64,000 nt of DNA, from the NCBI RefSeq assembly GCF_023155805.1, contig NZ_JAKNUW010000003.1, forward strand, positions 144,342 to 208,341, written 5' to 3'. Under the pieces are notes generated by a model, which saw nothing but the letters and a program-made list of their open reading frames with translations, ran no database searches and was not told the origin of the DNA. Origin of the DNA: Micrococcus lacusdianchii (GTDB lineage Bacteria > Actinomycetota > Actinomycetes > Actinomycetales > Micrococcaceae). Of the stretch, positions 50,301 to 61,637 are shown in pieces (the first letter of the stretch is position 1; each line of letters begins with the position of its first letter). Made by a program: the position numbers and the translations under genes.

Positions 50301-52013
50301 GCGCACCTGCGCCGTGGACAGGACGTCGCCCTGCGGACCGATGCCGGTGCGCATGGAGGTGACCTGCTCCTCGCGGATCGCGTCCAGCGGCGGGTTGGTC
50401 ACCTGGGCGAAGGACTGTGTGAAGTAGTCGAAGAGCAGGCGGGGGCGTGTCGACAGCACGGCGACGGGCGTGTCCGTGCCCATCGCGCCGAGCGGCTCGG
50501 CGCCCTTCTCGGCCATCGGTCCGACGAGCACGCGCAGCTCCTCGGCGGTGTAGCCGAAGATCCGCTGACGCTGCTGGATGGACTCCGCCGAGTGGCGCAC
50601 GTGCTCGCGCTCAGGCAGCGCGTCCAGGTCCACGAGGTTCTCCTGGACCCAGCGCTCCCACGGACGGGCGGCGGCGACCTCGGCCTTGACCTCCTCGTCC
50701 GCCACGATCCGGCCCTGCGCGGTGTCCACGAGGAACATCCGGCCGGGGGCCACGCGGCCCTTGCGCACCACGGTGGACGGGTCCAGGGGCACGACGCCGA
50801 CCTCCGAGGCCAGCACGACGAGTCCGTCCCGCGTCTCCCACCAGCGCGCCGGGCGCAGGCCGTTGCGGTCCAGGACGGCGCCCACCTGCGTGCCGTCGGA
50901 GAAGGAGACGGCCGCGGGGCCGTCCCACGGCTCCATGAGCATGGAGTGGTACTGGTAGAAGGCGCGGCGGGCCGGGTCCATGGTCGCGTGGTTCTCCCAC
51001 GCCTCCGGGATCATCATCATGATCGCCTGCGTCAGCGGGCGGCCCGAGAGCATGAGCAGCTCGGCGACCTCGTCGAACGAGGCCGAGTCCGAGCCGATCG
51101 GGCTGATCAGCGGGTACAGCTCCTCGGGGACCTCGCCCAGCATCGGGTGGGACAGCTGCGCCTGGCGGGCGCGCATCCAGTTGCGGTTGCCCTTGACCGT
51201 GTTGATCTCGCCGTTGTGGGCGATGGTCCGGAACGGCTGGGCCAGCGGCCAGGACGGGAACGTGTTGGTGGAGAATCGGGAGTGCACGATCCCCAGCAGC
51301 GTGGTGAAGCGCTCGTCGGAGAGGTCCGGGTAGAACGGCTCGAGCTGCGCGGTGGTCAGCATGCCCTTGTACACGATGGTCCGCGAGGACAGCGACGGGA
51401 AGTAGACCCCCGCCCGGTTCTGGGCCCGACGCCGCAGACGCCATGCGCGCACGTCCAACGACTGCCCCGGCTCGTCCCCGGCCTCCCCGTCCGCCAAGGA
51501 GAGGAAGACCTGCTCGAACGCGGGCATCGCGGCCCGGGAGCCCTCGCCCAGCACGGACGGGTCCGTGGGGACCTCCCGCCAGGCCAGGACGTCGAGCCCC
51601 TCGGCCCGGGCCAGGTCCTCGACGGCGGCGCGGGCCTGCTCGCGCTCGGCCCCCTCGCGGGGCAGGAACGCGGTGCCCGCGGCGTACTCCCCCGCCGGCG
51701 GCAGCTCGGCGTCCAGCACCGCACGGAACAGGGCGTCCGGGATCTGGGTCAGGAGGCCCGCGCCGTCGCCGGTGCCCTCGTCCGCCCCCACCGCGCCGCG
51801 GTGCTCGAGGGCGCGCAACGCCGTGAGTGCGTGTTGCACGACGTCGTGCCCCGGCTCGCCACGCAGCGTGGCGATCACCGCGAGGCCGCAGTTCTCCGTC
51901 TCCCGGGCGGGGTCGTACAGACCCTGGGCCTCAGGGAATGCGGAGAAGCGGGTGAAGGGGTCGACCGGCGCGCCCTGGGGCGTCACCGGCGCGGACAGGG
52001 AGGCATCGCTCAT
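47361..52013 (-). CDS. gltB: Glutamate synthase large subunit
   Basis: 1550 residues. Makes two glutamates from glutamine and 2-oxoglutarate. A 41-residue propeptide ends before catalytic Cys42 ([11 protein letters not shown]), the N-terminal nucleophile of the amidotransferase domain. The FMN barrel contains GSISQEAH and [12 protein letters not shown], followed by the 3Fe-4S cysteines in [19 protein letters not shown]; the C-terminal beta-helix is [17 protein letters not shown]. ATG 52013 has AAAGGA 8 nt upstream; the upstream open frame to 52118 is not conserved. Confidence 0.97.
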   Translation of the reverse strand: MSDASLSAPVTPQGAPVDPFTRFSAFPEAQGLYDPARETENCGLAVIATLRGEPGHDVVQHALTALRALEHRGAVGADEGTGDGAGLLTQIPDALFRAVLDAELPPAGEYAAGTAFLPREGAEREQARAAVEDLARAEGLDVLAWREVPTDPSVLGEGSRAAMPAFEQVFLSLADGEAGDEPGQSLDVRAWRLRRRAQNRAGVYFPSLSSRTIVYKGMLTTAQLEPFYPDLSDERFTTLLGIVHSRFSTNTFPSWPLAQPFRTIAHNGEINTVKGNRNWMRARQAQLSHPMLGEVPEELYPLISPIGSDSASFDEVAELLMLSGRPLTQAIMMMIPEAWENHATMDPARRAFYQYHSMLMEPWDGPAAVSFSDGTQVGAVLDRNGLRPARWWETRDGLVVLASEVGVVPLDPSTVVRKGRVAPGRMFLVDTAQGRIVADEEVKAEVAAARPWERWVQENLVDLDALPEREHVRHSAESIQQRQRIFGYTAEELRVLVGPMAEKGAEPLGAMGTDTPVAVLSTRPRLLFDYFTQSFAQVTNPPLDAIREEQVTSMRTGIGPQGDVLSTAQVRTRQIDIPFPVIDNDQLARIQHLRDDDGTRLTLKVTGTYRVAGGAEELRSRLKELCEQVSAAVNRGVEYVVLSDRGSTAQWAPIPSLLLTSAVHHHLLASANRTRTSLVVEAGDVREVHHVAALLGYGASAVNPYLAMESAEELVRTGEITGVTAEQAVANLITALGKGVQKIMSKMGISTVSSYTGAQTFEALGLARRFVDRYFAGTTSPLDGVGLEVIAAEIQARHEFAYPPDGNDINPYRELEVGGEYQWRREGPPHLFNPETVFRLQHSTRERRYDVFKDYTRRVDDQAADLMTLRGLMRFRTEGRTPVPIREVESVASIVTRFSTGAMSYGSISQEAHETLAIAMNRLGARSNSGEGGEDVERLLDPERRSKIKQIASGRFGVTSLYLATATDLQIKMAQGAKPGEGGQLMGAKVYPWVAQTRHSTPGVSLVSPPPHHDIYSIEDLAQLIYDLKRSNPEARVHVKLVSESGVGTVAAGVAKARADVVLISGHDGGTGASPLNSLKHAGTPWEIGLAEAQQTLMLNGLRERVTVQVDGQLKTGRDVVVAALLGAEEFGFATAPLVVSGCIMMRVCHLDTCPVGVATQNPELRSRFTGKPEFVVNFFEFIAQEVRELLAELGFRTLDEAIGHRELLDVDAALHHWKTEGLDLSGILSDPSVGRRAGQADAPMRRGTYQDHGLDAHIDNRFLAGLGDTLTSGEPVTLTDTVVNTDRSVGTLLGYHVTRARLTDDLPADTITVVLTGEAGQSFGAFLPAGVTLRLSGDANDYVGKGLSGGRIVVRPDEAAPFAAEENTVAGNVIGYGATSGELLLRGQVGERFLVRNSGAAAVVEGIGDHGLEYMTGGQALILGPTGRNLAAGMSGGRAWVLDLDRTDLNPLAVRNDDLIIEAPTTEDREWIVELLRVHREETGSAVAERLLADLEAGGEAAEAVWGRFTTLLPRQFDLVRRTRAAAEEEGLDPDGDTVWNRLLEVTRG

Positions 52014-52158
52014 GGAGCCGTCCTTTCCGTTGGCGCGGTTGCTCGGACGGGGACGGCATCGGCCCCGGGTCGGAACGACGGTACACCGCTGTGTGGTGAC
52101 GGCCACGGTCCGTTCCACAGGATGACGTGACCATGACAGGCGACGGCCCGAGACACGT

Positions 52159-52191
52159 CACGCCCCGCCCGGCGGAGCCGGGCGGGGCGTG
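52159..52191 (-). terminator. Terminator after lgt
   Basis: Perfect 15-bp inverted repeat (52159-52173 with 52177-52191) with a 3-nt loop, 28 nt after the lgt stop. It closes the hisI-trp-lgt unit before gltB. Confidence 0.8.
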
Positions 52192-52219
52192 GGAGAGGAC
52201 ATGCAGTGCGGCGCGCGCG

Positions 52220-53206
52220 TCAGCGGGTGCGGCGCCCGACGTCGTCGAGCGCGCGGGCGTCCGCGGTGCCGTCCCCGAGATCGGCGGTCACGGGCCCCGC
52301 CGGCCCGTGGCCGGGCAGCCACACCGGATCGTGGGCCCGCGGCCCGACGGCCGCGCCGCGGTGGCGCGTCAGGACCACGCCGAGCATCACGAGCGCGGTG
52401 AGCAGCAGAAGCAGTGAGGTCCACACGTTCAGGCGGGCGGTGACGCCGAACAGGGTGACCATCTCGGCGTCGTCGATCCGCAGGGCCTCGATCCAGACGC
52501 GCCCCAGGGTGTACCACGCGACGTACGCCCACACCATGGCGCCGCGGTACAGCCGCACGACGCGGTCCAGGGTCAACAGCAGCGCCACGCCGGCGAGGCT
52601 CCACAGGGACTCGTAGAGGAAGGTCGGATGGAAGAGGGTGTCGGCGGGCATGCCGACGGGGAAGTTCGGGTGGTCCGGGTCGATCCGCAGACCCCACGGG
52701 GCAGTGGTGGGGGCGCCGAAGAGCTCCTGGTTGAACCAGTTGCCCCAGCGGCCGATCGCCTGGGCCAGCAGCACGCCGGGTGCCACGACGTCGGCGAACG
52801 CCGTGAGGCGCAGCCCGTAGCGGCGGCACGCGATCCACGCTCCCACCGCACCGAGGGCCACCGCACCCCAGATGCCCAGACCACCGTTCCACACGTGGAG
52901 GATCTTCACGGGGTCCCCCGTGCCGTCGAAGCCGGGGCCGAAGTACCGGTCCGGCGAGGAGAACACGTGGTACAGGCGCCCGCCCACGAAGCCGAACGGG
53001 ATGGCCCACAGCGCGATGTCCAGCACACGCCCCTCCGGCCCGCCGCGGGCCGCCCAGCGACGCTCGGACAGCCACAGGGCCGCCATGATGCCCGCGATGA
53101 TGCAGAGCGCATACGCGTGGATCTTCAGGGGGCCGATCTCGAACCCGTCCCACGCGGGTGAGGGGATCGCGGCCAGCGGGACCAGTGCGAGGGCGGCGCC
53201 CGGCAC
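52220..53206 (-). CDS. lgt: Prolipoprotein diacylglyceryl transferase
   Basis: 328 residues, about seven transmembrane helices. Transfers diacylglycerol to the lipobox cysteine of prolipoproteins on the plasma membrane. Signature AIGRWGNWFNQELFGAPT near 150, preceded by HVWNGGLGIWGAV; later ESLWSLAGVALLL. GTG 53206, 2 nt after the trpA stop, has GGGAGG within the trpA end. The last 45 residues are hydrophilic. Confidence 0.96.
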   Translation of the reverse strand: MPGAALALVPLAAIPSPAWDGFEIGPLKIHAYALCIIAGIMAALWLSERRWAARGGPEGRVLDIALWAIPFGFVGGRLYHVFSSPDRYFGPGFDGTGDPVKILHVWNGGLGIWGAVALGAVGAWIACRRYGLRLTAFADVVAPGVLLAQAIGRWGNWFNQELFGAPTTAPWGLRIDPDHPNFPVGMPADTLFHPTFLYESLWSLAGVALLLTLDRVVRLYRGAMVWAYVAWYTLGRVWIEALRIDDAEMVTLFGVTARLNVWTSLLLLLTALVMLGVVLTRHRGAAVGPRAHDPVWLPGHGPAGPVTADLGDGTADARALDDVGRRTR

Positions 53207-53208
53207 GC

Positions 53209-54018
53209 TCAGGCCTCCCGCGCGGTGCCGGTGGCCAGTTCCCGGGCCAGGGCGCCCACGGCGTCCGGGCCGCCGTCCCGCAGGGCCTTCACGAGTGCGG
53301 TGCCCACGATCGCCCCGTCGGCGTAGCGGCCGACCTCCGCGACGTGCTCGGGCCGGGAGATGCCCAGGCCCACGCACACGTGCTCGGCACCGGCGGCCTT
53401 CGCGCGCGCCACCACGGACTCGGCGGCCGAGGACACCTGGTCGCGGGCGCCCGTGACGCCCATGACGGACACGCCGTAGACGAAGCCCCGAGAGGATCGC
53501 ACCGTCAGCGCCACGCGCTCGTCCGAGGAGGACGGCGCGGTGAGGAACACACGGTCCAGGCCGTGGCGGTCCGAGGCCTCGAACCACTCGGCCGCCTCCT
53601 CGGGCACCAGGTCCGGCGTCACGAGGCCGGCGCCGCCGGCCTCGGCCAGGCGCCGGGCGAACTCGTCCACGCCCATCCGGTCCACGAGGTTCCAGTAGGT
53701 CATCACCACGACGGCGGCGTCCGTGCGCTCGGTGATCCGGTGGACCACCTCGAAGACGTCCCGCGTGTGGAAGCCGTTGCGCAGGGCCACCGTGGTGGCG
53801 TCCTGGATGACGGGCCCGTCCATCACGGGGTCGGTGTACGGCAGGCCGATCTCGATCACGTCGGCGCCGTTGCGGCCGAGCTGCACAGCGGCCTCGACCG
53901 ACTCGTCGATCGTGGGGTAGCCCGCGGGCAGGTAGCCCACGAGGGCGGTGCGGCCGGCGGCGCGGGCGGCGTCCAGCGCGGATCCGGCCTTCGAATGCGG
54001 GGTCATCTGCTCGCTCAC
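53209..54018 (-). CDS. trpA: Tryptophan synthase alpha subunit
   Basis: 269 residues, TIM barrel. Cleaves indole-3-glycerol phosphate to indole. [21 protein letters not shown] near 55 holds the catalytic Glu and Asp; [15 protein letters not shown] and [10 protein letters not shown] follow. GTG 54018 overlaps the trpB stop by 4 nt. Confidence 0.97.
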   Translation of the reverse strand: MSEQMTPHSKAGSALDAARAAGRTALVGYLPAGYPTIDESVEAAVQLGRNGADVIEIGLPYTDPVMDGPVIQDATTVALRNGFHTRDVFEVVHRITERTDAAVVVMTYWNLVDRMGVDEFARRLAEAGGAGLVTPDLVPEEAAEWFEASDRHGLDRVFLTAPSSSDERVALTVRSSRGFVYGVSVMGVTGARDQVSSAAESVVARAKAAGAEHVCVGLGISRPEHVAEVGRYADGAIVGTALVKALRDGGPDAVGALARELATGTAREA

Positions 54019-55325
54019 TGCTCCACTCCGGGGTCCATCTCCTCCAGCGGGTCCTTCTCCTCTTCGGCCTCACCGAGGCCGAACCAGGCCGCGGCCGTGG
54101 CCACGTCCTTGTCCCCACGGCCGGAGAGGCTGACGATGATGATCCGCTCCTGCCCCTCGGGGGTGTCCTGGCCCACGAGGCCGTCGTCGGCCCACCGGCG
54201 GGCCAGCCGCAGCGCGCCGGCCAGGGCGTGAGCCGACTCGATGGCCGGCATGATCCCCTCGGTGCGGGTCAGGCGCAGCAGCGCGTCCATGCACTCCGCA
54301 TCGGTGACGGGCTCGTAGGTGGCCCGCCCGGTGTCGTGGAGGAACGCGTGCTCCGGGCCGACGGCGGGGTAGTCCAGGCCGGCCGAGATCGAGTGGGAGT
54401 CGATCGTCTGGCCGTCCTCATCCTGCATCAGGTAGGTCCGCGCGCCGTGGAGCACGCCGGTGCGCCCCAGGGTGATGGAGGCCGCGTGGCGGCCGGTCTC
54501 GACACCGTCGCCGCCGGCCTCGAAGCCGTACAGCTCGACCTCCGGGTCGTCCATGAAGCCGTGGAACAGCCCCATGGCGTTGGAGCCGCCGCCCACGCAC
54601 GCGGCCACGGCCGCGGGCAGGCGCCCGGTCTGCTCGAGCACCTGCTGACGCGCCTCCTCGCCGATCACCGAGTGGAACCAGCGGACCATCGCCGGGAACG
54701 GATGGGGGCCCGTGACGGTGCCCAGGAGGTAGTGGGTGGTGTCCACGGAGGCCACCCAGTCGCGCAGCGCCTCGTTGATGGCGTCCTTGAGCGTGCGGGC
54801 GCCGACGGTCACCGGGATGACCTCCGCGCCGAGCATCTGCATGCGCGCCACGTTCAGGGCCTGCCGGCGGGTGTCCTCCTCGCCCATGTACACGGTGCAC
54901 TCCATGCCGAACAGGGCCGCGGCGGTGGCGGTCGCCACGCCGTGCTGACCGGCGCCGGTCTCGGCGATCAGGCGGGTCTTGCCCATCCGGCGCGCCAGGA
55001 GCGCCTGGCCGATCACGTTGTTGATCTTGTGGGAGCCGGTGTGGTTGAGGTCCTCGCGCTTGAGGAAGACACGCACGCCGGGGCTGTCCGCGGCGAAGCG
55101 CGGGGCCTCGGTGAGCAGCGAGGGACGGTTGACGTAGTCCCGGTACAGGCCCCGCAGCTCCTCGACGAAGTCCGGGTCCTCCCGCGCCGCCTCGTAGGTC
55201 TCCGTGACCTGCTGCAGGGCCCCCATGAGCGACTCCGGCATCCACTGCCCGCCGAAGCGCCCGAAGTAGGGGCCCGACTGGCCCTGGAACGGGCCCTCGA
55301 ACTCGATGGACGGCTGGCTGCTCAT
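54015..55325 (-). CDS. trpB: Tryptophan synthase beta subunit
   Basis: 436 residues, PLP enzyme joining indole and serine. PLP lysine Lys100 in [24 protein letters not shown] near 125; phosphate loop [10 protein letters not shown] near 250. The C-terminus has an extra acidic tail of about 20 residues. ATG 55325 is preceded by GGAG, 27 nt after trpC. Confidence 0.97.
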   Translation of the reverse strand: MSSQPSIEFEGPFQGQSGPYFGRFGGQWMPESLMGALQQVTETYEAAREDPDFVEELRGLYRDYVNRPSLLTEAPRFAADSPGVRVFLKREDLNHTGSHKINNVIGQALLARRMGKTRLIAETGAGQHGVATATAAALFGMECTVYMGEEDTRRQALNVARMQMLGAEVIPVTVGARTLKDAINEALRDWVASVDTTHYLLGTVTGPHPFPAMVRWFHSVIGEEARQQVLEQTGRLPAAVAACVGGGSNAMGLFHGFMDDPEVELYGFEAGGDGVETGRHAASITLGRTGVLHGARTYLMQDEDGQTIDSHSISAGLDYPAVGPEHAFLHDTGRATYEPVTDAECMDALLRLTRTEGIMPAIESAHALAGALRLARRWADDGLVGQDTPEGQERIIIVSLSGRGDKDVATAAAWFGLGEAEEEKDPLEEMDPGVEQ

Positions 55326-55352
55326 GGGGTCGCTCCTGCGGGGTCGGGACGG

Positions 55353-56165
55353 TCAGCGGACGGTGAGGGACGCGGCGCGGAAGGCACGCAGCGCGTCGGC
55401 GGGGGCGCCGTGCTTCACGAGCGCCTCGCCCACCAGGACGGCGTCGGCGCCGGCGGCGGCGTACTGCCGCACCTGCTCCTCCGACTCCACCCCGGACTCG
55501 GCGACGCGCACGACGTCCTCGGGCAGGTCGTCGGCGAGGGCCGCGTAGCGGGCCGGATCGACGTCGAGGGTCTTCAGGTTGCGGACGTTCACGCCCAGGA
55601 TCCGGGCGCCCGAGGCCACGCCGCGGGCGATCTCCTCGGGGGTGTGGGCCTCGACGAGGGCGTGCATGCCCAGCGACTCGGAGAGCTCCCGGAGCCCGCG
55701 CAGCTCGGCGTCGTCGAGGGAGGCCACGATGAGCAGGATCAGGTCGGCGCCGTGGGCGCGCGCCTCGAGGATCTGGTACTCGGTGACCATGAAGTCCTTG
55801 CGCAGGACCGGCAGGTCCACCCGACCTCGCACGGCGTCCAGGTCCGCGAGGCTGCCGCCGAAGCGCCGGCCCTCCGTCAGGACGGACACGACGCTGGCGC
55901 CGCCGTCCTCATAGGCGGCGGCAAGGTCGGCCGGGTCCGCGATGTCGGCCAGGACGCCCTTGGAGGGGCTGCGCCGCTTGACCTCGGAGATCACACGCAC
56001 ACCGGTCGGGTCGGTCCGGCCGCCGGCCAGGGCGGCAAGGGCGTCACGCGGCACGGGGGCCTGCTCGACGAGGGCGCGCAGGGCCGCGTCCGGCACGGCG
56101 GCACGGCGCTCGGCCAAGTCCTCCCGCACCCCCTGGACGATGGACTCGAGGACGCTGGGGGTCAT
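55353..56165 (-). CDS. trpC: Indole-3-glycerol phosphate synthase
   Basis: 270 residues, TIM barrel. [13 protein letters not shown] near 60, [14 protein letters not shown] near 120 and [12 protein letters not shown] near 220 are the catalytic blocks. ATG 56165 overlaps the stop of the preceding gene by 1 nt (TGATG). Confidence 0.97.
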   Translation of the reverse strand: MTPSVLESIVQGVREDLAERRAAVPDAALRALVEQAPVPRDALAALAGGRTDPTGVRVISEVKRRSPSKGVLADIADPADLAAAYEDGGASVVSVLTEGRRFGGSLADLDAVRGRVDLPVLRKDFMVTEYQILEARAHGADLILLIVASLDDAELRGLRELSESLGMHALVEAHTPEEIARGVASGARILGVNVRNLKTLDVDPARYAALADDLPEDVVRVAESGVESEEQVRQYAAAGADAVLVGEALVKHGAPADALRAFRAASLTVR

Positions 56166-56530
56166 CAGTGAGCGGTCCGGCGGGTGTGGTCCCGCTCCGC
56201 ACGGTCGGACTCGACGGCGGCGCCGCGACCGGAGAAGCGGCCGCCGACCAGACCGGCGATCGCGCCCAGGACCATGAGGACCACGCCGATCCACAGGAGG
56301 ATCTCCCACGAGGCCAGCAGGCCGATGCAGCCGAGCGTGAATCCCACGATCACGAGGACGGCCATGGTCCAGCCGGCCGGAGAGTTGCCGTGGTCCGGCT
56401 CCTGCTCGTGCGTCGGGTCGTTGAGGACGCGGCCGTCCTCCGTGATGACGACCTCGCCCGTCTCGGCGCGGGACGCGGTGTGCGCCCCGGCGGGGGCGGT
56501 GTGGTTCACGGTGGCCTCGGTGTGGCTCAT
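56165..56530 (-). CDS. HGxxPAAWT-type small membrane protein of the trp cluster
   Basis: 121 residues, two transmembrane helices. [18 protein letters not shown] near 48 matches the HGxxPAAWT family that accompanies trp genes in actinobacteria. Function unknown. ATG 56530 has GAGGG a few nt upstream. The 125-nt gap before it, with a weak GC hairpin, is the largest inside the trp cluster and might hold a secondary promoter. Confidence 0.75.
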   Translation of the reverse strand: MSHTEATVNHTAPAGAHTASRAETGEVVITEDGRVLNDPTHEQEPDHGNSPAGWTMAVLVIVGFTLGCIGLLASWEILLWIGVVLMVLGAIAGLVGGRFSGRGAAVESDRAERDHTRRTAH

Positions 56531-56655
56531 GGGAGTCCCTCGTTCGGTTGTGCTCGTACGGATGACGACGTCCGCTCATTGTGCCACGGACGACTGGGGC
56601 GGGACCGGGGGTGACGCCCGGCGGGCGCGCCCCGACCGCGCCGGTGGCGGGGCTC

Positions 56656-57231
56656 TCAGGTGGGGTCCTCGCCCCGGGAGAGCTCGTCCCAGGCGTCCAT
56701 GCGGTCCACGGTGCCGGGGCGGCGGTCCTGCGCGACGGCGTCGCCGACCGGCTCCGCCGACGGCGCCTCGTAGCGGCGGGACTGGGCCCACCCCCGGCCC
56801 GCCACCAGGGTGAGGACGCCCAGGGCGAGCGCCAGGACGCCGCCGAGCCCGGACACCCACGGCCATGCGGAGACGGCGTAGCCGGCCGCGGGGGCGGTGG
56901 TGCCCGTGACCTCGGCGACGGCACCGGCCGCAGCGGCCGCGGGGTCGAGCGCCGCCGTGATCGCCGCCGAGGCGATGACGGCACCGGACACGGCCATGAC
57001 CAGGCCGATGAGCAGCATCCCCGCGCGCCGCGCGGTGGTGAGGGCCAGGGCGGCGGCCATCACGACGATGGCCAGCGCGGTGCCCACCGGGGAGACCCGG
57101 CCGCCGGAGGCGGTCGCGGAGGGAACGGCGGATCCCTCCAGGCCCGTGGCGGTGACCCACGTCTGGCCGGTGGTCGCGAGGACCAGCGCGCCGGCGGCCA
57201 GCGCCGCCAGGACGACGGTGCGGCGGCGCAT
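56656..57231 (-). CDS. Trp-operon associated membrane protein (Trp_oprn_chp type)
   Basis: 191 residues, four helices: an N-terminal signal-anchor-like helix, two central helices, and one near 130-150. It ends [14 protein letters not shown], the family's hallmark WDxLSRGxDPT. It occurs in actinobacterial trp clusters, role unknown. ATG 57231 overlaps the trpE stop by 1 nt. Confidence 0.85.
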   Translation of the reverse strand: MRRRTVVLAALAAGALVLATTGQTWVTATGLEGSAVPSATASGGRVSPVGTALAIVVMAAALALTTARRAGMLLIGLVMAVSGAVIASAAITAALDPAAAAAGAVAEVTGTTAPAAGYAVSAWPWVSGLGGVLALALGVLTLVAGRGWAQSRRYEAPSAEPVGDAVAQDRRPGTVDRMDAWDELSRGEDPT

Positions 57232-58784
57232 CAGGCGCCCCTCAGCTCACCGGCGGTGAGAGCCGCCCGCAGCGGGGCGGTGGCCTTCGTGACGGTCTCC
57301 GCCGTCTCCGCCTCCGGGTCCGAGTCCGCCACGATCCCCGCGCCCGCCTGGACGTGCGCCCGCCCGCCGGAGAGCGTCACGGACCGGATGTTGATGGCCA
57401 TGTCCATGTTCCCGGCGAGGTCGAAGTAGCCCACCACGCCGCCGTAGGGCCCGCGCTCGGTGGGCTCCCATTCGTCGAGCAGCTGCAGGGCGCGCGGCTT
57501 CGGCGCCCCGGAGAGCGTGCCCGCCGGGAACGCCGAGCGCAGCACGTCCAGGGCGGTGACGCCGTCCCGCAGGCGGCCCTCGACGTGCGAGACCAGGTGC
57601 AGGATGTGGCTGAAGGCCTCGAGCTTCATGAACTGCGTGACCTCCACGGACCCGGCCTCGCACACCCGGGAGAGGTCGTTGCGGGAGAGGTCCACGAGCA
57701 TGAGGTGCTCGGCCCGCTCCTTCTCGTCCTCCTCCAGCTCCTTGCCCACGAGCCGGTCGCCCTCCACCGAGCCCGTGCGGCGTCGGGACCCGGCGATCGG
57801 GTGCGTCACCACGTGCCGGTCCGCGACCGTGACGAGCGCCTCGGGCGAGGATCCCACGATCTCGTACGGCTCGCCGTCGGGGGTCTCGAAGGTGAACAGG
57901 TACATGTACGGGCTCGGATTCACCATGCGCAGCACCCGGTACACGTCCACGCCTGCGGCGTCCGTCTCCACGGACAGCCGGCGGGAGACCACCGCCTGGA
58001 ACACCTCGCCGTCCCGGATGGCCTCCTTGGCCTTCCCGACGGCGGCCCGGAAGCCCGCCGCGCCCCAGCGGTCCTCGGCCTGGGCCGCCACCTCGTCGGC
58101 GTCGGCGTCCAGCCAGCGGCGGGGGACCTCCTCCACCGGGTCCTCGGCGCCCGAGCGCAGCCGGGCGAGCATCGCGTCCAGGCGGGCCACCGCGTCGTCG
58201 TACGCCCGCTCCGCGCCTGTGGCCAGGCCGTTGCCGTTGATCGCCAGGGCGATCAGGGTGACGGTGCCGTCCGTGGCGTCGTGGACGGCGATGTCGGAGA
58301 TCAGGTTCATCGCCAGCATCGGCAGGCCCAGGTGGTCCTCCGGCGGGTGCGGCAGCCGCTCCCACGCCCGGACCACGGGCCAGCCGAGGAACCCGGCCAG
58401 ACCAGAGACCAGATGCGGCAGATCCGGGCCGACGCTCGCGCGGGCGTCCGTGCCCAGCAGGCGCAGCGTCTCCGCGAGGACGTCGAGCGCGTCCCCCTCG
58501 CGGGGCAGCCCCTCCGGCACCTCCCCCTGCCAGACGGCGTCGGCGCCCCTGGCGGTGAGCGTGGCCGCGGAGCCCGCGCCCACGAAGCTGTAGCGGGACC
58601 ACGCGGCGCCCGGTGCGGCGGACTCCATGAGGAACGTGCCCGGCCGGGAGCCGGCCAGGCGGCGGTGCAGCGCCAGCGGTGTCAGCCCGTCCGCCAGGAC
58701 CGTCCGAACCACGGGGATCACGCGGGAGCGCTCCGCCAGGCGCAGGAACTCCTCCTGCGAGGGGGTCACGCCGGGGACGGTCAT
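57231..58784 (-). CDS. trpE: Anthranilate synthase component I
   Basis: 517 residues. Converts chorismate to anthranilate with a glutamine amidotransferase partner not in this window. Visible: [20 protein letters not shown] near 50 (Trp-binding LLES-like site), [11 protein letters not shown] near 275, [12 protein letters not shown] near 340, and [14 protein letters not shown] near 425. ATG 58784 overlaps the hisI stop by 4 nt. Confidence 0.97.
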   Translation of the reverse strand: MTVPGVTPSQEEFLRLAERSRVIPVVRTVLADGLTPLALHRRLAGSRPGTFLMESAAPGAAWSRYSFVGAGSAATLTARGADAVWQGEVPEGLPREGDALDVLAETLRLLGTDARASVGPDLPHLVSGLAGFLGWPVVRAWERLPHPPEDHLGLPMLAMNLISDIAVHDATDGTVTLIALAINGNGLATGAERAYDDAVARLDAMLARLRSGAEDPVEEVPRRWLDADADEVAAQAEDRWGAAGFRAAVGKAKEAIRDGEVFQAVVSRRLSVETDAAGVDVYRVLRMVNPSPYMYLFTFETPDGEPYEIVGSSPEALVTVADRHVVTHPIAGSRRRTGSVEGDRLVGKELEEDEKERAEHLMLVDLSRNDLSRVCEAGSVEVTQFMKLEAFSHILHLVSHVEGRLRDGVTALDVLRSAFPAGTLSGAPKPRALQLLDEWEPTERGPYGGVVGYFDLAGNMDMAINIRSVTLSGGRAHVQAGAGIVADSDPEAETAETVTKATAPLRAALTAGELRGA

Positions 58785-59161
58785 CGGCCGGTCTCCTCGT
58801 CCTCGAGACCGGCGCCCGGAGCCGGCATCCCCCGGCCCGTGAAGCATGAGGCCGTGCCCGTGTGGCAGGCCGGGCCGGCCTGGTCCACGCGCAGCAGGAG
58901 CGTGTCCCCGTCGCAGTCCGCGGCCACCGAGACGACCCGCTGAAGGTTCCCGGACGTCTCCCCCTTGCGCCACAGCGCGCGGCGGGAACGGGACCAGTAG
59001 GTGGCCCAGCCGGACTCCAGGGTCATGCGCAGCGCCTGCTCGTCCATCCACGCCATCATCAGCACCTCCCCCGTGTCGTGCTGCTGGGCGATCGCGGGGA
59101 TCAGGCCCCGGTCGTCGAAGGTCAGGGGCGGCAGGTCGACGCCGGGCACGGAGGGGCTCAT
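58781..59161 (-). CDS. hisI: Phosphoribosyl-AMP cyclohydrolase
   Basis: 126 residues. Opens the adenine ring of PR-AMP in histidine synthesis. [17 protein letters not shown] near 35, [38 protein letters not shown] with the metal-binding Cys and Asp residues. First gene of the trp unit; a TAGAAT box ends 8 nt before ATG 59161. Confidence 0.96.
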   Translation of the reverse strand: MSPSVPGVDLPPLTFDDRGLIPAIAQQHDTGEVLMMAWMDEQALRMTLESGWATYWSRSRRALWRKGETSGNLQRVVSVAADCDGDTLLLRVDQAGPACHTGTASCFTGRGMPAPGAGLEDEETGR

Positions 59162-59169
59162 GGCAGACC

Positions 59170-59175
59170 ATTCTA
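59170..59175 (-). promoter_or_regulatory. Probable -10 box of hisI-trp unit
   Basis: TAGAAT on the minus strand, 8 nt before the hisI ATG, so the whole his/trp unit would start without a leader and without room for an attenuator. Confidence 0.6.
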
Positions 59176-59188
59176 GGGAGGCCGCGTG

Positions 59189-59194
59189 TACCGT
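59189..59194 (+). promoter_or_regulatory. Probable -10 box of the TIGR03085 gene (leaderless)
   Basis: TACCGT ending 6 nt before ATG 59201, back to back with the hisI promoter. Confidence 0.5.
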
Positions 59195-59200
59195 GGTCGC

Positions 59201-59926
59201 ATGCCCCACGCCCCCTCCGCGCCCGGCCGCGGGAGCGCCGACTTCACCGCCGCCTCCCGGGCCGCGCTGGTCGAGGCCCTGATCGCTGCGGGACCGGGGA
59301 TGCCCACGCTCTGCGACGGCTGGCGCACCGAGCACCTGGCCGCCCATGTCCACCTCCGCGAGACCACCGCGGCCGCCGGACTGCTGCTGCCTGGCCTGCG
59401 CGGGCGGCTGGAGCGCCGCACCCTCGAGCTGGGCGACGCGCACGCCACCGACCGCACCTTCGCCGACCTCGTGGACCGCGTGGAGCGCGGACCCCTCGGC
59501 GAGTCCGAGACCGGCGGACGGCTGCGCCGCGGAGCGCTCCGCATGGCCGGCAGGGTCCGCCGCTCCGCGCCCGTGCGCCGCGTGGCCGACCAGATGAACC
59601 TCCTCGAGTTCTTCGTCCACACCGAGGACGTGCGCCGGGCGCAGGGCCGCTGGGCGCCGCGCATCCTGGCCGACGACTACGCGGACACGCTGTGGACCCA
59701 GCTGGCCCGGCAGGTCGGCCAGCTCTACCACGGCGAGGACACCGGCGTGCAGCTCGAGCGACGGGCCCGCTCCGCCTCCCGCACCGACAACTCGATGCTC
59801 ACCCCACGGACCGCTCGCGAGGGCGAACCCACCGTCCGCGTCGTCGGGCCCGTCGGGGAGCTGGCCCTTCACGCCTTCGGGCGGCGCTCCGCCGCGCTCG
59901 TCCTCGAGGACCGCCGGCCCGCCTGA
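59201..59926 (+). CDS. TIGR03085-type DinB-like metal-binding protein
   Basis: 241 residues. [19 protein letters not shown] near 37-55 is the typical W-x-DLxAHL-like first helix with a metal His; [19 protein letters not shown] near 132 gives the second and third ligands. This layout belongs to the mycothiol-dependent maleylpyruvate isomerase/DinB fold. Function unknown; a role with mycothiol is possible. It sits between hisF and hisI, opposite to both, and ends 7 nt before hisF. Confidence 0.8.
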   Translation: MPHAPSAPGRGSADFTAASRAALVEALIAAGPGMPTLCDGWRTEHLAAHVHLRETTAAAGLLLPGLRGRLERRTLELGDAHATDRTFADLVDRVERGPLGESETGGRLRRGALRMAGRVRRSAPVRRVADQMNLLEFFVHTEDVRRAQGRWAPRILADDYADTLWTQLARQVGQLYHGEDTGVQLERRARSASRTDNSMLTPRTAREGEPTVRVVGPVGELALHAFGRRSAALVLEDRRPA

Positions 59927-59933
59927 GCCGGCG

Positions 59934-60704
59934 TCAACGCACGACGTGCCCGGCGGCGCGGAGGGCGTCCTTGATCCGGGTCAGCATGTCGTCCGGGCCG
60001 AAGTGCAGCATGGACGCGGCCAGCACGGCGTCGGCGCCGGCCTCGACCGCGGGCGGGAAGTGCTCGGGCTCGCCCGCACCTCCCGAGGCGATCAGCGGGA
60101 CCGAGGTGGCCGCGCGAACGTCCCGGATCATCTCCAGGTCGAAGCCCGCGCGGGTGCCGTCGGCGTCGATCGAATTGAGCAGGATCTCCCCCACGCCTCG
60201 CTCCGAGGCCTCCCGGCACCACGCGACCGCGTCGATGCCCGTGCCCTTCCGCCCGCCGTGCGTGGTGACCTCGTAGCCCGAGGCGCAGCGCGGGTCCGCC
60301 GTGCGGCGGGCGTCGAGGGAGAGCACCAGGACCTGGTTGCCGAACCGCCGGGTGACCTCCTCGATCAGCTCCGGGCGGGCCACCGCCGCGGAGTTCACCG
60401 ACGCCTTGTCCGCACCCGTGCGCAGCAGCCGGTCCACATCCTCCACGGAGCGGACCCCGCCGCCCACGGTCAGGGGGATGAACACCTGCTCGGCGGCGCG
60501 CGTGACGACGTCGAACATCGTGGCCCGCTCCCCCGTGGTGGCGGTGACGTCCAGGAAGGTCAGCTCGTCCGCACCGAGGGCGCCGTAGCGGGCGGCCAGC
60601 TCCACCGGGTCGCCCGCGTCGCGCAGGTTCTCGAAGTTCACGCCCTTGACCACGCGCCCGGCGTCCACGTCGAGGCAGGGGATGACGCGCACGGCGACGC
60701 TCAT
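59934..60704 (-). CDS. hisF: Imidazole glycerol phosphate synthase subunit HisF
   Basis: 256 residues, TIM barrel cyclase. [18 protein letters not shown] holds catalytic Asp12; VLSLDARR near 130 the second Asp; [20 protein letters not shown] and [12 protein letters not shown] give the phosphate sites. Partner HisH is not in the window. ATG 60704, ribosome site GGAG. 36 nt after hisG. Confidence 0.97.
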   Translation of the reverse strand: MSVAVRVIPCLDVDAGRVVKGVNFENLRDAGDPVELAARYGALGADELTFLDVTATTGERATMFDVVTRAAEQVFIPLTVGGGVRSVEDVDRLLRTGADKASVNSAAVARPELIEEVTRRFGNQVLVLSLDARRTADPRCASGYEVTTHGGRKGTGIDAVAWCREASERGVGEILLNSIDADGTRAGFDLEMIRDVRAATSVPLIASGGAGEPEHFPPAVEAGADAVLAASMLHFGPDDMLTRIKDALRAAGHVVR

Positions 60705-60740
60705 GAGGACTCCTTCGCGGGGGCGGGGTGGCGGGACGGG

Positions 60741-61589
60741 TCAGAGGCGGATGGCGTGGATGGCGGAGACGAGGATGCCGCGCGCGCCGAGGTCGTACAG
60801 CTCATCCATGACCCGGTTCGAGTCGGACTTGCGGACCATCGAGCGGACGGCCACCTGGGACTCGTCCTTCAGCGGGGAGATCGTGGGCGACTCCAGCCCG
60901 GGGGTGACGGCGACAGCCCGCTCGAGCAGCTCGCGGCTGATGTCGTAGTCGATCATCACCCAGCGACGGGCCACCAGCACGCCGTTGAGGCGGCGCAGCA
61001 GCACGTCCAGCCCGGCAGGGCGCTCCCCCGCCCGGCCGATCATGATCGCCTCCGAGTCGAGGATCGGCTCGCCGAAGACCTCCATGCCGGCGGCGCGCAG
61101 GGTGTTGCCCGTCTCGACGACGTCGGCGATCGCGTCCGCCACGCCGAGCTTCACCGAGGACTCCACGGCGCCGTCGAGGTGGACCACCGTGGCGTCCAGG
61201 CCCGTCCCCTCGAGGTACTCGGAGAGGAGGCCGTCGTAGCTGGTCGCGATCCGCTTGCCGGACAGGTCCGCCGCATCGGTGAAGGTGCCCACGGGTGCGG
61301 CCAGGCGGAACACGGAGCGGCCGAAGCCGAGCGCCATGATCTCCTCGGCGGTGTCCTCCACCTGGGCGTCACGGAACAGGTCGCGGCCGGTGAGGCCGAC
61401 GTCCAGGGTGCCCTGACCCACGTAGACCGCGATGTCGCGGGGGCGCAGGTAGAAGAACTCCACCTCGTTCTCGGGGTCCACGAGCACGAGCTCGCGGGAG
61501 TCGCGCCGCTGGCGGTAGCCGGCCTCCAGGAGGATCTCGCGGGCGGACTCGGACAGGGCGCCCTTGTTGGGCACGGCGATGCGCAGCAC
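60741..61589 (-). CDS. hisG: ATP phosphoribosyltransferase, long form
   Basis: 282 residues. Commits PRPP and ATP to histidine synthesis and is inhibited by histidine. MLRIAVPNKGALSE start, ATSYDGLLSEYLEG and the PRPP loop EVFGEPILDSEAIMI region; the C-terminal 75 residues form the regulatory ACT-like domain (SPTISPLKDESQVAVRSMV). GTG 61589 with AGGAGA 6 nt upstream. Confidence 0.97.
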   Translation of the reverse strand: MLRIAVPNKGALSESAREILLEAGYRQRRDSRELVLVDPENEVEFFYLRPRDIAVYVGQGTLDVGLTGRDLFRDAQVEDTAEEIMALGFGRSVFRLAAPVGTFTDAADLSGKRIATSYDGLLSEYLEGTGLDATVVHLDGAVESSVKLGVADAIADVVETGNTLRAAGMEVFGEPILDSEAIMIGRAGERPAGLDVLLRRLNGVLVARRWVMIDYDISRELLERAVAVTPGLESPTISPLKDESQVAVRSMVRKSDSNRVMDELYDLGARGILVSAIHAIRL

Positions 61590-61637
61590 TGGTGTCTCCT
61601 GGACGGTGAGGCGGGCGAGGCAGGACGGGGACGGCGC

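Noticed and set aside
52014..52118. N-terminal extension of gltB
   Set aside because: It would place 35 extra residues before the usual propeptide, and a good ribosome site supports ATG 52013.
59162..59200. Transcription attenuator or leader peptide for the his/trp unit
   Set aside because: The -10 box lies 8 nt from the start codon, so there is no room for a leader.
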